Of a stretch of DNA of 64,000 nt, positions 50,937 to 59,815 are shown in pieces (positions within the stretch are counted from its first letter, which is position 1; each line of letters opens with the position of its first letter). The stretch is taken from contig NZ_JAKJSO010000009.1 in assembly GCF_050337045.1 (NCBI RefSeq), forward strand, positions 434,001 to 498,000. Direction: 5' to 3'. The position numbers were made by a program, and so were the translations under genes. Source of the stretch: Photobacterium kagoshimensis. Its GTDB lineage: Bacteria > Pseudomonadota > Gammaproteobacteria > Enterobacterales > Vibrionaceae. The notes under the pieces were generated by a model. It saw nothing but the letters and a program-made list of their open reading frames with translations. It searched no databases and was not told the origin of the DNA.

Positions 50937-51446
50937 ATGATTAAAAGTAGTGATATTCGAGGGTTCACCTTGATTGAGCTAGTCATTGTTATTGTTATTC
51001 TCGGGATCTTAGCGGTTACGGCAGCACCGCGTTTTATCGACTTACAGCACGATGCCCGCAAAGCGACATTGGCAGGGATGAAAGCTGCAATGGCGTCAGC
51101 ATCTGAACAAGTTTACGCAAAATCGATAATCAGTGGGCTTGATCAGTCACCATCTGGCGCTGTGGCCATGAATGGTCGCTCAATCGAAGTGGTATATGGT
51201 TATCCTAAATCACAATACCGAGCAGTATGGGCTGAGCTGTTAGTCGGCGAGTTTGGGGAAGTACCGTATCAAGATGCCAGCAAATATGAGTGGATGTGGC
51301 ATAACCCCAGTCCGAATAAGGATGGGCTTTACATCATGCCGAGAAATTTTACTAATAAAAGGCAGAACTGTTATGTGATGTACTTGCCGCCCAATGCAAA
51401 TTCAATCGGTAACTACAGGTTGGAAATGGTGGATACGGGCTGCTAA
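50937..51446 (+). CDS. Type IV prepilin-like protein (MSHA-like pilin)
   Basis: A 169-residue prepilin. The N-terminus MIKSSDIRG is followed by FTLIELVIVIVILGILAV, a classic class III/IVa signal: cleavage after Gly9, methylated Phe1, and Glu5 of the mature protein. The globular domain (about 60-169) ends with two cysteines (QNCYVM and DTGC), compatible with a pilin disulfide loop. Resemblance is strongest to MSHA-type pilins of vibrios. There are no pilus assembly genes nearby, so it must use machinery encoded elsewhere. It is convergent with sapF, with 25 bases between them. Ribosome-binding site is weak. Confidence 0.88.
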   Translation: MIKSSDIRGFTLIELVIVIVILGILAVTAAPRFIDLQHDARKATLAGMKAAMASASEQVYAKSIISGLDQSPSGAVAMNGRSIEVVYGYPKSQYRAVWAELLVGEFGEVPYQDASKYEWMWHNPSPNKDGLYIMPRNFTNKRQNCYVMYLPPNANSIGNYRLEMVDTGC

Positions 51447-51471
51447 TTAACAGCCCATTACGTAACCTAAT

Positions 51472-52296
51472 TTAGCAGCAAATCTTGGGTGTTGCGCCGC
51501 TGATACGAGTGCTACGGTCGTGAGAAGGGGCTGCAAAGTGACTGTCTAATAACTTTTGTGTTAATGGGTGTTGAGGGTTACTAAACACTTCCGCAGTCTT
51601 GCCTGATTCCACAACCTCACCTTCATGCATTACCATAACTTTGTCGGTAAAGTGCTTAATCACGCCCATATGCTGCGATACATAAATGTATGACAGTCCC
51701 ATCTCTTCTTGCAGTTCAAATAATAGATTAATGATCTGCGAACGCATCGACATATCTAAACCATTCAAGGCCTCATCCGCCACAATAATGCAAGGCTGAA
51801 GAATCAAGGCGCGAGCAAGAGATACACGCTGTTTCTGCCCTGTAGCAAGCATTTGAGGGTAGAAGTATGCATGCTCGGGTAATAAGCCGACGCGCTTTAA
51901 TGTTTCCATAATACGGCGTTCACGGGCTTGTGGCGTCATATTGGTATTTCGCTTTAATGGACCTTCAAGGATCTTGCCGATCTGAATACGCGGGTTAAGC
52001 GAGGTGTTCGGATCTTGGAATATCATTCGGATCAATTTACAGCGCGTCTGAAAATCGTTAGGTGAGAGCGGATCACCGTTTACACGAATAATCCCTTCCG
52101 TTGGTTCAACAACACCCGCTAGCATTTTAGCGAGTGTGGATTTTCCTGAGCCATTTTCACCCATGAACGCCATGGTTTCGCCTGCTTCTAACGAAAATGA
52201 AATCGGTTTTACCGCTTCAATCGTACGGCGGCGGAATAACCCTGAACGGTAGTGATAATCTTTTTTTAAGTTCTCAACTTCTAACAAAGCACTCAT
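51472..52296 (-). CDS. sapF: ABC transporter ATP-binding protein SapF
   Basis: A 274-residue ATPase of the oligopeptide ABC subclass. Walker A is MGENGSGKSTLAKML (about 44-58), the Q-loop is in RMIFQDPN, and the signature reads LATGQKQRVSLARAL (about 151-165), followed by Walker B IIVADEAL. The signature has ATGQKQ where LSGGQ is usual, a variation also found in enterobacterial SapF. Its ATG overlaps the sapD stop by four bases. Predicted energiser of the Sap importer. Confidence 0.92.
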   Translation of the reverse strand: MSALLEVENLKKDYHYRSGLFRRRTIEAVKPISFSLEAGETMAFMGENGSGKSTLAKMLAGVVEPTEGIIRVNGDPLSPNDFQTRCKLIRMIFQDPNTSLNPRIQIGKILEGPLKRNTNMTPQARERRIMETLKRVGLLPEHAYFYPQMLATGQKQRVSLARALILQPCIIVADEALNGLDMSMRSQIINLLFELQEEMGLSYIYVSQHMGVIKHFTDKVMVMHEGEVVESGKTAEVFSNPQHPLTQKLLDSHFAAPSHDRSTRISGATPKICC

Positions 52297-53291
52297 TTGT
52301 TACCGTCCTCCATGTTTAGCGGGAAGTGGCAGCTAAACTTATGGTTTTTAATCTTTCTGCGTTTGGGCACTTCGACACATTTGCGCTGTGCATGTGGACA
52401 GCGAGGGCCAAGTCGGCAACCAATCGGCAAATGTTGCAGCGGTGGAATCGAGCCCGCCAAGGTTTCAAGTTTACTCTTGTGCGGAATATCTTTACTGAAA
52501 TCTGGCATTGCCCGCAGTAATGCTTCGGTATACGGATGATGTGGGGATTCAATTAATTGCTTACGGCTGCCTGATTCGACAGATTGGCCGCAATACATCA
52601 CCGTAATTCGGTCTGCCCACTGTGTTACCAGTGTTAAATCATGGCTTACTAATAGAATAGTCGTATTGCTTAACTGATTCATTCGACTCAATAAACGGAA
52701 TATTTGCGCTTGAGTAATTGGGTCAAGATCATTGGTCGGCTCATCGGCAATCAACAAACGAGGGCGGTTAGCAATCGCCATTGCAATCATAACCTTTTGA
52801 CACTCACCATCTGTTAGCTCGTACGGGTAGCTATTCATTACCCGTTTATGCTCTTTAATACCGACCTTGTGCAGTAGTGCAATCGCTTGTTTTTGACGCC
52901 AACCAAAACGTTGCCACCATTTGCCGTTAAACGATGACGATGGGATCGCTTCTTCTAGCTGCTCGCCCACAGGCTCTGATGGATCTAAGCACGATGACGG
53001 CTCTTGGAAAATCATCGCGATTTCACGGCCAACAATTTTCCTGCGCTCACGAGGGGTGAGTGCCAGTAGATCAATATTGCCAAGGCGTAAACGATCAGCA
53101 CTGATGCGCCAGTTATCTTTACTGACACCTGCAATCGCTTTGGCAACCAAGCTTTTACCTGATCCTGATTCACCCACGAGCCCTCTAATTTCCCCCTCAT
53201 TAAGGGTTAGGCTCATACGATCGACGGCTTTCACCATACCTTGAGGTGTATCGATCTCAATCGTTAAGTTACGTATATCCAGTAATGGCAT
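52293..53291 (-). CDS. sapD: ABC transporter ATP-binding protein SapD
   Basis: A 332-residue ATPase. Walker A is GLVGESGSGKSLVAKAI (about 37-53), Q-loop AMIFQEPSSCLDPS, signature LTDGECQKVMIAMAI (about 160-174; TDGEC in place of SGGQ) and Walker B LLIADEPTNDLDP. A C-terminal Cys-rich motif (CRLGPRCPHAQRKC) is typical of oligopeptide/dipeptide ATPases. In E. coli SapD also supports Trk potassium uptake. It overlaps sapC by one base and sapF by four. Confidence 0.94.
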   Translation of the reverse strand: MPLLDIRNLTIEIDTPQGMVKAVDRMSLTLNEGEIRGLVGESGSGKSLVAKAIAGVSKDNWRISADRLRLGNIDLLALTPRERRKIVGREIAMIFQEPSSCLDPSEPVGEQLEEAIPSSSFNGKWWQRFGWRQKQAIALLHKVGIKEHKRVMNSYPYELTDGECQKVMIAMAIANRPRLLIADEPTNDLDPITQAQIFRLLSRMNQLSNTTILLVSHDLTLVTQWADRITVMYCGQSVESGSRKQLIESPHHPYTEALLRAMPDFSKDIPHKSKLETLAGSIPPLQHLPIGCRLGPRCPHAQRKCVEVPKRRKIKNHKFSCHFPLNMEDGNK

Positions 53292-54178
53292 TAGTCTATC
53301 CCCGCATTTAAGGCTTGGCGGAGTCCTTCACCAACTAAGTTTACAATGAGTACACTGAACATAATGGCAAGGCCTGGCAGCGTTACTGTCCAAGGCGCTA
53401 TGTATATCAGCTCCACTGAGTCACCAAGCATTGCTCCCCATTCAGATGAAGGTGCTTGTGCCCCTAAACCAAGGAAACCTAAGGCGGCGATATCTAAAAT
53501 TGCGATAGAGATAGCGCGTGTTATTTCCGTGGTAATCGTGGTTAAAATGTTCGGTAAAATCGAGTGATACAGCAAATAAAAATTATTGGCACCGTCAAGA
53601 CGGGCTGCAATGATGTAGTCTTTTTCGACTTCATTGTGTACTGCGGTGTAAATGGCGCGAATAAAGCGAGGTATCAACGCAAGCCAAATGGCTAGTAAAA
53701 TATTGTTTTCCCCCGGCCCCATATAAGCAACCACAATAATGGCCAATAATAGAGAAGGGATGGAAAGAACAGTATCTAGAATATGGTTAAGAATGCTTGA
53801 TTTTAAGCCTCGAGTCATCCCCGCGAGTACGCCAATAATGATACCTATCACGCTAGAGGCAAAAGCCACTAATAGCGCATAGCCAAACGTAAGCTGCGAG
53901 CCAATCAGTAAGCGGCTGAGAATATCGCGACCTAAATCATCGGTACCAAAGAAAAATTCAACATGGCCAGATTGATCCCACGATGGGGGCATTAATAACT
54001 CACCAACTTGAAGGTGAGGTAGGTAAGGGGCGAGCCAGTGTGCACTTAAAGTAAGTATTAAGGTGAGGCTTAAGCACCATAAGCCAAACATCGCTAAAGA
54101 ATTACTGCGAAAGTCTTGGCGTGAACGCTCCCACTGAGTTGGGATTTTCTGTTCCTGATAAATGTTATCTGATGGCAT
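53291..54178 (-). CDS. sapC: ABC transporter permease SapC
   Basis: A 295-residue permease with an N-terminal span (about 30-52), a periplasmic loop and five further spans. The EAA-type loop reads EVEKDYIIAARLDGANNFY (about 182-200), and the domain is the DppC/OppC type. It overlaps sapB by 14 bases and abuts sapD. Partner of SapB. Confidence 0.93.
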   Translation of the reverse strand: MPSDNIYQEQKIPTQWERSRQDFRSNSLAMFGLWCLSLTLILTLSAHWLAPYLPHLQVGELLMPPSWDQSGHVEFFFGTDDLGRDILSRLLIGSQLTFGYALLVAFASSVIGIIIGVLAGMTRGLKSSILNHILDTVLSIPSLLLAIIVVAYMGPGENNILLAIWLALIPRFIRAIYTAVHNEVEKDYIIAARLDGANNFYLLYHSILPNILTTITTEITRAISIAILDIAALGFLGLGAQAPSSEWGAMLGDSVELIYIAPWTVTLPGLAIMFSVLIVNLVGEGLRQALNAGID

Positions 54179-55127
54179 ACCATTCCTTCCGTACTAGGGG
54201 GTTTATTGCTGCGCCCGCTAAGTCAGAGAATATGTTGGCAATAAGTATGAAACTTGCCACCGTAATTACACCAGCTTGAATAGCAACATAGTTTTGATCT
54301 GAAATTGCGTCTAATAACCAACGGCCAATACCCGGCCAGTTGAAGATAGATTCTGTCAGCATCGCGAAAGTCATCATGGTAGAAAACTGCATGCCGAGCT
54401 TTGGAATGATCGGTGGAATTGCATTTTTCCGCACATGGCGAATAATGATTTCGAAAGTGGATAACCCTTTGGTGTGCGCCACTTTGATGTAGTTTTGCGT
54501 CATAACCTCAGTAACCGAAGCGCGTGTTAAGCGGATGACTTCCGTGGTTGGCGCCATTGCGAGCACTAATGTTGGCAAAATGAGGTGACGAATAACATCG
54601 ATTAAGGCTTCACCGCGGTAGGGCTTTTCAGACAATAATACGTCAACAATTGCAAAGCCTGTGACATGCTGAATTTCGTATAACAAGCTATGGCGCCCTG
54701 CAACAGGTAACCAACCTAAGTTAAGTGAAAACAGTAAAATCAGCAGCATTGCCAGCCAAAAAAGCGGAATAGAGTAGCCCACTAATGCCAGCGATGAAAT
54801 GATGGTATCCACGGGTCTACCTTGGCGTACACCCGCGAGTGTGCCTAAGGGGATGCCGATAATAAGCGATAGGCCAAATGCAAAGAAACACAGCTCCAAG
54901 GTAGCAGGGAAAACAGTCAAGACTTGCTGCAAAATTGGCGAACCATCGTGGTCTAGCCCTAAGTTACCCGCGAGTAGATTTTCTACATAGATGAGCCAAC
55001 CACTCCAGAAGGGTTGGTTACTCCATAGTGATGTTTGGTCAAGGCGCAGAATACTGAACCCGATCATGGTTAATATCGCAAGCGTAATAATGAAAAGATT
55101 AAGCCGGCGGATTGTATAAATAAACAT
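54165..55127 (-). CDS. sapB: ABC transporter permease SapB
   Basis: A 320-residue permease of the DppB/OppB type with six spans. The N-terminal MFIYTIRRLNLFIITLAIL is typical, as are LGTLAGVRQGRPVD and the EAA-type loop TEVMTQNYIKVAHTKGL (about 207-223). It starts five bases after sapA and overlaps sapC. Confidence 0.93.
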   Translation of the reverse strand: MFIYTIRRLNLFIITLAILTMIGFSILRLDQTSLWSNQPFWSGWLIYVENLLAGNLGLDHDGSPILQQVLTVFPATLELCFFAFGLSLIIGIPLGTLAGVRQGRPVDTIISSLALVGYSIPLFWLAMLLILLFSLNLGWLPVAGRHSLLYEIQHVTGFAIVDVLLSEKPYRGEALIDVIRHLILPTLVLAMAPTTEVIRLTRASVTEVMTQNYIKVAHTKGLSTFEIIIRHVRKNAIPPIIPKLGMQFSTMMTFAMLTESIFNWPGIGRWLLDAISDQNYVAIQAGVITVASFILIANIFSDLAGAAINPLVRKEWYAIR

Positions 55128-55132
55128 GCTAA

Positions 55133-56788
55133 TTACTCGCTTCGGTACACGCTAGAAAAAGAACGCGTACCGAATGGACTCATCTGTAGGCCACCAAGGG
55201 AACGATGGTGAACTTGGAAATGTACGCCATGTGCCAGTGGGACTATGGGTACTTCTTGGTCGATAATATTTTGAGCGTGGTGGTAGTAGCTAACACGCTG
55301 TTCAAGTTGGTTGGTGCGAGAGGCGAGCTCTAACAAATTGTCGAACGAAAGATTACACCAGTTAGCCACATTCAACCCTGCTTGCTTTGCGTCGCAAGAA
55401 AGAAGTGGCCGTAAGAAGTTATCAGGGTCGCCGTTATCAGCAATCCAACCTGTTAATACCATATCAAAACCATTACTGATGGCACTGATACGATCTTGTT
55501 TTTCTAGCGTGACATTAACAATAATGCCAACAGCAGCAAGATCGGCCTGAATCAGCTCCGCCGTTTTCTTCGGACTCGGGTTATAAGGTCGAGGATCGAG
55601 AGGCACTAATAAATTTAAGCGCATGCCAGGCTCAATCCCCGCTTCTTTTAATAGAGAGCGAGCTAACTTAGGATCATAGCCTAATGCTTGGCTAGTATGA
55701 TTGTATGCCCAAGACATCGGAGGCAATAGACTTTTTGCTTCTGTCCCCGTGCCGTAATATACCGAGTTAAGCAGGTTTTCTCGATTAATTGCGGCATTGA
55801 TTGCTTGGCGAACTTTAGGATCCATCAGTGCTTTTTGATCGTTGTTGAAAGCAAGAAAAGCGACATTCATGCCTGTTTGAGCGAGTAGTTCAAAATTAGG
55901 ATCGTCTGAAATAACCGGTAATTGGCTGGCAACAGGTGACGATAGAACATCACATTCCTTGCTCAGTAATTTGGCAAGATCGCCTGTGCCGTGTGAAGCG
56001 ATATCAAAAATGACTTGCTCCATGGGCGCCGCGCCGCGCCAATAGCCCCAATGACGCTTCAAGCGGATGACATTATTTGGGACATAAGAATCTAAATAAA
56101 ATGGCCCTGTTCCGATTGGCTTCATGTCTAGCTGGTCAAGTTGCCCTGCCTTTAGCAGCTGCTGGCCGTATTCTTGTGAATAAATCACCGCATAGGTTGT
56201 CGCTAAGTTTGCCAAGAAAGCGTTATCAGGGCGATTTAGCGTAAAGGTAACCGTGTTGGTATCCGTGACGACGATATCTTTAATCAGATGACTAAAGCCT
56301 ATGCTTTCAAACCATGGGTATCGCCCACCAGAAACTTGATAGAAAGGGTGGTTTGGTTCGATAACACGCTTAAAACTAAACACAACATCTTGTGCGTTGA
56401 GTGGCCGTGTTGGTTTAAACCAAGGTGTGGTTTGAAATTCGATGCCGCTTCGTAAGTGAAAGGTATAGACTAAACCATCAGCACTGATATCCCAGCTACG
56501 TGCGAGCCCTGGCAGCGGCTGGTGGCTGACAGGATCGAGCTGCAATAAGCGATCAAAAAGCTGAGCGGCTAAGGTGTCGGCAGTGAGCCCACTGTCGGTT
56601 AGCTGAGGGTTAAAGGTTGTTGGCGTAGTTTGCCCACAATAAATGAAACCTCGGCTGCGCGTATTACTGTCTTGGGTAGGTTCTTGGCAGCCAACTAAGC
56701 TAACCAGCCCCCAACAAGCGAGCAGGCAACGACTAAAGACGTTCATAAGGAAAGGGTATTTGTGAAAATAAGCATCCAAATTTATCAC
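55133..56788 (-). CDS. sapA: Periplasmic substrate-binding lipoprotein SapA
   Basis: A 551-residue solute-binding protein of family 5 (oligopeptide type). The N-terminus carries a hydrophobic segment ending in a lipobox LVGC (Cys about 34), so the mature protein is probably lipid-anchored. Family motifs are LQLDPVSHQPLPGLARSWDI and YTFHLRSGIEFQ. SapA proteins bind peptides, haem and antimicrobial peptides in pathogens; SapBCDF of E. coli has also been described as a putrescine exporter. I use a GTG start at 56788, with AAGGAG five to six bases upstream; an internal ATG at 56746 would give a shorter signal peptide. First gene of sapABCDF. Confidence 0.92.
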   Translation of the reverse strand: MINLDAYFHKYPFLMNVFSRCLLACWGLVSLVGCQEPTQDSNTRSRGFIYCGQTTPTTFNPQLTDSGLTADTLAAQLFDRLLQLDPVSHQPLPGLARSWDISADGLVYTFHLRSGIEFQTTPWFKPTRPLNAQDVVFSFKRVIEPNHPFYQVSGGRYPWFESIGFSHLIKDIVVTDTNTVTFTLNRPDNAFLANLATTYAVIYSQEYGQQLLKAGQLDQLDMKPIGTGPFYLDSYVPNNVIRLKRHWGYWRGAAPMEQVIFDIASHGTGDLAKLLSKECDVLSSPVASQLPVISDDPNFELLAQTGMNVAFLAFNNDQKALMDPKVRQAINAAINRENLLNSVYYGTGTEAKSLLPPMSWAYNHTSQALGYDPKLARSLLKEAGIEPGMRLNLLVPLDPRPYNPSPKKTAELIQADLAAVGIIVNVTLEKQDRISAISNGFDMVLTGWIADNGDPDNFLRPLLSCDAKQAGLNVANWCNLSFDNLLELASRTNQLEQRVSYYHHAQNIIDQEVPIVPLAHGVHFQVHHRSLGGLQMSPFGTRSFSSVYRSE

Positions 56789-56921
56789 TTTCTCTCCTTA
56801 GCACCAAGTCAGCAGTGATAATAACCACTGAAATTATTGTGTTTTAGCCATATTACGAGGAAACCAGAGGCATAATATCGCTAATTTTTATGGTCAAGAT
56901 TAACCTTGTTTGTTTTCTTGC

Positions 56922-57980
56922 CTAATTATTATTCGGCTCGCTTCCAACAAGTTGATATTTTCTTAGCAGTCCCCTCAATTGATGGTAGCTCAAACCTAAT
57001 TGATCAGCGGCTCGCCGTTGGTTGAACTGCGCTTGTTTTAAGGCGTGCTGAATAACACTGACTTCTTGTTGTTGTTGCCATTGTCGAAAATCGATAGGTA
57101 AGCTGGGTAGTGCAGTCTCACCAATTGCTGTTGATGCGTTATCGGCTTGATCCGCTGATTCAATGTGAGTAGAGGGTAAGTCCGCTTTTGAGTCGTTATT
57201 ATCATGCCAAGGTGGTGTGAATGGATCGGTAATAATCTCATCAACAGGAATATCTTCTTGGCTATGGCGAAAGACAGATCGTTCAACCACATTTTTTAAT
57301 TCCCGAATGTTGCCCGGCCAGTGATAATCGAGTAGCGCTCGGCGAGCTGGGTAAGTAAATCCAGCAAAATAGCCGTAACCCATTTCTCGGCACATCCGCA
57401 CGGCATAGTATTCAGCTAAAGGTAGAATGTCTTCTTGGCGTTCGCGCAGCGGGGGTAAATGAATAATATCAAAAGCTAACCGATCCAATAGATCGGATCG
57501 AAACTTACCGTCACGTGCTAGTTGGGGCAAATCTGCATTGGTCGCACAGATCAAACGAACATTAGCTTGACAGGTTTTACTGCCGCCAACTCGCTCGTAC
57601 TCACCGTATTCTATTACGCGTAATAATTTTTCTTGTACGCCAAGCGGAGCGGTTGCAAGTTCATCGAGAAAAAGCGTCCCTTCTTCAGCACGTTCAAAGC
57701 GACCTTGATGGCGGCCTTTTGCCCCGGTAAAAGCCCCTGCTTCATGGCCAAATAACTCCGAGTCAATCACACCTTCACTCAATGCCGCGCAGTTCAGTGT
57801 GACTAATGGCTGATCCCAACGTTTTGATAAGTAATGGATTCGCTGAGCAATTAACTCTTTACCTGTTCCTCGCTCCCCAAGGATTAGCAGTGGTCGATTC
57901 AAAGAGGCAAGCCGTGATGCACTGTCGAGTACACTGAGAAAGGCTTCAGACTCACCAATTAAATTATCCTGTTTTTGCAT
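56922..57980 (-). CDS. pspF: PspF, sigma54 enhancer-binding activator of the psp operon
   Basis: A 352-residue bacterial enhancer-binding protein without a receiver domain. Walker A ILGERGTGKELIA (about 33-45), the sigma54-contacting GAFTGAKGRH (about 82-91), Walker B EEGTLFLDELA (about 98-108) and an arginine-finger region are intact. A C-terminal helix-turn-helix ends the protein (FNQRRAADQLGLSYHQLRGL, about 318-337). The linker (about 245-300) is longer and more polar than in E. coli (PspF there is about 325 residues). PspA inhibits it directly when no envelope stress is present. It is divergent from pspA. Confidence 0.95.
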   Translation of the reverse strand: MQKQDNLIGESEAFLSVLDSASRLASLNRPLLILGERGTGKELIAQRIHYLSKRWDQPLVTLNCAALSEGVIDSELFGHEAGAFTGAKGRHQGRFERAEEGTLFLDELATAPLGVQEKLLRVIEYGEYERVGGSKTCQANVRLICATNADLPQLARDGKFRSDLLDRLAFDIIHLPPLRERQEDILPLAEYYAVRMCREMGYGYFAGFTYPARRALLDYHWPGNIRELKNVVERSVFRHSQEDIPVDEIITDPFTPPWHDNNDSKADLPSTHIESADQADNASTAIGETALPSLPIDFRQWQQQQEVSVIQHALKQAQFNQRRAADQLGLSYHQLRGLLRKYQLVGSEPNNN

Positions 57981-58076
57981 GGTTAATCTCGCTAACTGTT
58001 GGCGTAATAATCCATACCTTAGCAGTGCATTAAATGAAAGGCAAAGTTAAGTGTATGATTATTAATAAATAAAAAG

Positions 58077-58093
58077 TTGGCACGACACTTGAT
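58077..58093 (+). promoter_or_regulatory. Sigma54 promoter of the psp operon
   Basis: TTGGCACGACACTTGAT: TGGCAC at the -24 element and TTGAT at the -12 element with the right spacing. The -12 has GA instead of GC, similar to the relaxed TTGTA of E. coli pspA. It lies about 150 bases upstream of pspA and just downstream of the PspF-binding region expected between pspF and pspA. Confidence 0.85.
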
Positions 58094-58243
58094 ATATCTA
58101 TAGGCATGACAAGTGAGTCAGCTGATTAATTGAACCAGATTTACACTCAGCTTGTTGAATATCTTTTGGACAACACAGTTTTTGATGGGTGCACCAAGCC
58201 GATAAGGTTATTCGCATTCATCCATTCAACGAGGAGAGAAATG

Positions 58244-58909
58244 ATGGGTATTTTTTCACGCTTTGCAGATATCGTGAACGCGAACGTTAATTCACTGCTA
58301 GATAAAGCCGAAGATCCACAAAAAATGATTCGCCTGATTATTCAGGAAATGGAAGATACATTAGTCGAAGTGCGTACCTCTTCTGCACGTGCTTTGGCTG
58401 ATAAGAAAGAACTACACCGTCGTATTGAGTCACTACAAGCACAAGCGGATGATTGGCAGCAAAAAGCCAGTCTAGCGCTGCAAAAAGGTCGCGATGATTT
58501 GGCGCGTGCTGCTTTGATTGAAAAACAAAAACTTAGCGATGTGGTATTAACACTGAACGAAGAGTACAAGTTGGTTGAAGACACAATCAATAAATTGTCG
58601 GGTGAAGTGGCAGAGCTAGAGCGTAAGCTGCAAGAAACTCGCGCTCGTCAGCAAGCATTAGTGATGCGCCACAAAACCGCAGGTAATCGTCGTGATGTTC
58701 GTCGCCAGCTTGATACAGGTAAAGTTGATGAAGCCATGTCGAAGTTTGAACAATACGAGCGCCGTATCGATGAAATGGAAGCGGAAGCTGATAGTTACAA
58801 CCTAGGTCGTGGTAAAAACTTAGAGCAAGAATTTGCTGATCTACAAGCACAAGATGAAATTGAAAAAGAGTTAGCGCGCCTCAAAGCAAATATTAAGGAT
58901 AAAGAGTAA
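58244..58909 (+). CDS. pspA: Phage shock protein A
   Basis: A 221-residue IM30/ESCRT-III family protein of almost continuous coiled coil, beginning MGIFSRFADIVNANVNSLLD with the amphipathic membrane-binding helix. RQQALVMRHKTAG and RRDVRRQLDTGKVDEAMSKF are typical. It binds stressed inner membranes and inhibits PspF in resting cells. Start at 58244 with GAGGAGAG upstream; the preceding ATG at 58241 is an alternative, and a start at 58130 would lie within the leader. It is followed by pspB after 54 bases. Confidence 0.96.
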   Translation: MGIFSRFADIVNANVNSLLDKAEDPQKMIRLIIQEMEDTLVEVRTSSARALADKKELHRRIESLQAQADDWQQKASLALQKGRDDLARAALIEKQKLSDVVLTLNEEYKLVEDTINKLSGEVAELERKLQETRARQQALVMRHKTAGNRRDVRRQLDTGKVDEAMSKFEQYERRIDEMEAEADSYNLGRGKNLEQEFADLQAQDEIEKELARLKANIKDKE

Positions 58910-58963
58910 GATAGCCTTTATATTGATTGGAATATGTTTTGCTGCGCGAAAAGGAGATAACGA

Positions 58964-59194
58964 ATGTCGATGGGATTTATTGCTGCTCCATTAATTGTGT
59001 TCATGGTGGTGGTCGCCCCATTGTGGCTGATTTTACATTACCGAAGTAAGCGTCATGCATCACAAGGGTTATCCAGCGAGGATCAAGAAAAACTACAGGC
59101 GCTCGTTGTTCGTGCAGAACAGATGCAAACGCGTATTGTAACGCTGGAAAAAATTCTAGATGCAGAGGCACCACAGTGGAGGCATAAGCAATGA
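58964..59194 (+). CDS. pspB: Phage shock protein B
   Basis: A 76-residue inner-membrane protein with one N-terminal span (about 5-27, PLIVFMVVVAPLWLIL) and a cytoplasmic leucine-zipper-like coil (EDQEKLQALVVRAEQM). It works with PspC to release PspA from PspF under stress. AAGGAG seven bases upstream. Overlaps pspC by four bases. Confidence 0.94.
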   Translation: MSMGFIAAPLIVFMVVVAPLWLILHYRSKRHASQGLSSEDQEKLQALVVRAEQMQTRIVTLEKILDAEAPQWRHKQ

Positions 59195-59577
59195 GCAAAA
59201 TGCTTTATCGTGACCCCAAAAATGGCAAGTTAGGTGGTGTTTGCGCTGGTGTTGCGGAGTACTTTGGCCTAGAGGTCTGGCTAGTCCGTATTCTTACCGT
59301 GTCTGCATTTTTATTGGGATTAGGCTTTGTGGTATTGGTGGCTTACGTAGCGGCATGCTTAATTCTCGATAAGATGCCAGAAGATCGAAGCCAACAGCAG
59401 TATGTTTATAAAGAACATAATGTGAAGCAGAAATCATGGCAGGCGGGTTTACCGCCAGAGCAAGTCCTGCACAATGTTGAGCTTGAACTGGATGACATTG
59501 AAAAGAATGTACGTGATATTGAAGCGTATGTGACGTCTTCCACCTTCAATGTTCAGCGTGAATTCAAGAACTTGTAA
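59191..59577 (+). CDS. pspC: Phage shock protein C
   Basis: A 128-residue protein with the PspC domain at about 4-66: LYRDPKNGKLGGVCAGVAEY, a turn, then one membrane span (about 33-58, RILTVSAFLLGLGFVVLVAYVA). A helical cytoplasmic or periplasmic tail follows. Sensor/partner of PspA and PspB. There is no pspD or pspE after it; a terminator at 59596 ends the operon. Confidence 0.94.
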   Translation: MSKMLYRDPKNGKLGGVCAGVAEYFGLEVWLVRILTVSAFLLGLGFVVLVAYVAACLILDKMPEDRSQQQYVYKEHNVKQKSWQAGLPPEQVLHNVELELDDIEKNVRDIEAYVTSSTFNVQREFKNL

Positions 59578-59595
59578 GCTTATCACCCTTAATTG

Positions 59596-59625
59596 AAAGC
59601 AGGCTTAGGCCTGCTTTTCGTTTTT
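59596..59625 (+). terminator. Terminator after pspC
   Basis: Hairpin AAGCAGGC / GCCTGCTT with a short loop followed by CGTTTTTT, about 18 bases after the stop. Confidence 0.82.
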
Positions 59626-59815
59626 TATCGTTTATCGTTTGTTGTTTATTGCTTGATGTGTACTTTGGCGCTTTACACGTTATTCGCTCAACCTGAATAG
59701 AAGCGGATAAATTCATTCATCCAAGGTTAACCTTCACTACGATAAAATTTATTTCATCAGCAGGCTAACGCATTGATTGCCGCATTGTTGCCTTTGCTCT
59801 TTCGCAGGAATAGCT

